Shown here: positions 63,474-64,000 of the stretch, piece after piece
How the letters are laid out: each line of letters opens with the position of its first letter
Numbering within the stretch: position 1 is the first letter of the stretch
Assembly (NCBI RefSeq): GCF_900106565.1
Contig: NZ_FNNJ01000012.1
Span: 39,043 to 103,042, forward strand
Length of the DNA stretch: 64,000 nt
Source of the DNA: Lutibacter oricola
GTDB lineage: Bacteria; Bacteroidota; Bacteroidia; Flavobacteriales; Flavobacteriaceae
Direction of reading: 5' to 3'
Position numbers and translations under genes: made by a program
Notes under the pieces: model-generated
Database searches by the model: none
Told to the model about the DNA's origin: nothing
Seen by the model: only the letters and a program-made list of their open reading frames with translations

Positions 63474-64000
63474 ATGTATTATATAGGATTTGATTTAGGA
63501 AGTTCATCAGTTAAGGCAGCATTGATAGATTCTTTAACAGGAAAGTCGGTAGGTATTACACAATATCCAGAGACAGAAATGGCCATTGAAGCCGAGCAAC
63601 CAGGTTGGGCAGAGCAAGACCCAAATTTATGGTGGCAGAATATAGGTAAAGTAACCCAAAAGTTATTGGCGCAAACAGGAGTTTCATCAAACAGCATAAA
63701 AGGTATAGGCATTGCTTACCAAATGCACGGAATGGTTGTGGTAGATAAAAACCAAGAAGTTTTACGTCCATCAATTATTTGGTGCGATAGTAGAGCAGTA
63801 GCAATTGGAAACGAAGCTTTTATTGGAGTAGGAGAAGACAAATGTGTATCTAATCTTTTAAACTCACCAGGAAATTTTACACTTTCAAAATTAAAATGGG
63901 TTAAAGAAAATGAACCTGAAATATTTGAAAAAGTAGATAAATTATTATTACCAGGCGATTTTATAGCATTAAAATTAACAGGAGAAGCAACTACTACAAT
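63474..64000 (+). CDS. xylB: Xylulokinase (FGGY family), N-terminal part, cut by window edge
   Basis: The reading frame opens at ATG 63474 and runs off the window after 175 codons. It starts MYYIGFDLGSSSVKAALIDS, the phosphate-1 motif of the FGGY sugar-kinase fold. QPGWAEQDPNLWWQNI, GIGIAYQMHGMVVVDKNQEV and LRPSIIWCDSRAV follow, with the substrate-site MHG and the D-S-R triad typical of xylulokinases. It should phosphorylate D-xylulose to xylulose 5-phosphate in the cytoplasm. The ATP-binding second half is not visible. A xylose isomerase or a transporter probably follows beyond the edge. Confidence 0.9.
   Translation, partial: MYYIGFDLGSSSVKAALIDSLTGKSVGITQYPETEMAIEAEQPGWAEQDPNLWWQNIGKVTQKLLAQTGVSSNSIKGIGIAYQMHGMVVVDKNQEVLRPSIIWCDSRAVAIGNEAFIGVGEDKCVSNLLNSPGNFTLSKLKWVKENEPEIFEKVDKLLLPGDFIALKLTGEATTT

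Noticed and set aside
1..64000. CRISPR arrays, rRNA, tRNA, insertion sequences or prophage genes
   Set aside because: No regularly spaced repeats, no rRNA or tRNA-like stretches and no transposase or phage genes were found on reading the window.

Overview
The window is AT-rich DNA from a member of the Bacteroidota, most likely a marine flavobacterium (Flavobacteriaceae). The support is two SusC/SusD pairs, many lipoprotein carbohydrate-active enzymes, Bacteroidota-type -7 boxes (TAnnTTTG), the lack of Shine-Dalgarno sequences, and a gene content aimed at algal polysaccharides (alginate, laminarin, probably a porphyran-like galactan). I do not claim a genus. No rRNA, tRNA, transposase, CRISPR array or prophage was seen.

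Region 1 (1-18286) is an alginate utilization locus. Two divergent PL6 lyases (the left one cut by the window edge), a heparinase II/III-fold protein, a PL17 oligoalginate lyase, KdgF, a SusC/SusD pair, a PKD surface protein and a PL7 lyase turn alginate into unsaturated monomers. A GntR/FadR-type repressor, an MFS permease and a short-chain dehydrogenase complete the set. Tandem TTGGTnnACCAA operators lie in front of the PL6 pair, PL17, susC and the repressor gene, which defines the regulon from sequence alone. Two 5' leaders (susC and the permease) share a hairpin-plus-box element that looks like a structured RNA.

Region 2 (18313-25572) is a small locus without SusC/SusD. A leftward sulfatase-GH2-GH29 operon faces a rightward GH16 enzyme of agarase/porphyranase type. 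The combination resembles the exo-acting part of known porphyran pathways. A secreted protein of unknown function (25726-26298) follows.

Region 3 (26568-50457) is a laminarin locus. It starts with a propeller/Y_Y_Y/LuxR membrane regulator. A SusC/SusD pair, a large glycan-binding lipoprotein with an internal duplication, a GH16 laminarinase, a large putative beta-1,3-glucan phosphorylase, GH3, GH17, a clan GH-A enzyme, GH30, a GPH-type sugar symporter and a second, cytoplasmic GH17 follow. The residues after the lipoprotein cysteine are acidic in the binding proteins and endo-acting enzymes and mostly basic or neutral in the exo-acting ones, which suggests surface versus periplasmic placement.

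Region 4 (50528-60186) is the most unusual part: a tandem duplication of [YfiR-like periplasmic protein + TonB-dependent receptor], each copy behind the same Fnr/Crp-like palindrome, followed by a histidine kinase with a YfiN-type (CHASE8) sensor domain and a REC-HisKA-HATPase-REC hybrid protein. It reads as a YfiR/YfiN-like signalling system rewired from c-di-GMP synthesis to phosphotransfer and coupled to outer-membrane receptors.

Region 5 (60337-64000) holds a Crp/Fnr-family regulator, an exported HbpS/GlcG-like protein, a beta-propeller protein fused to a Dabb domain, and the start of a xylulokinase gene cut by the right edge.
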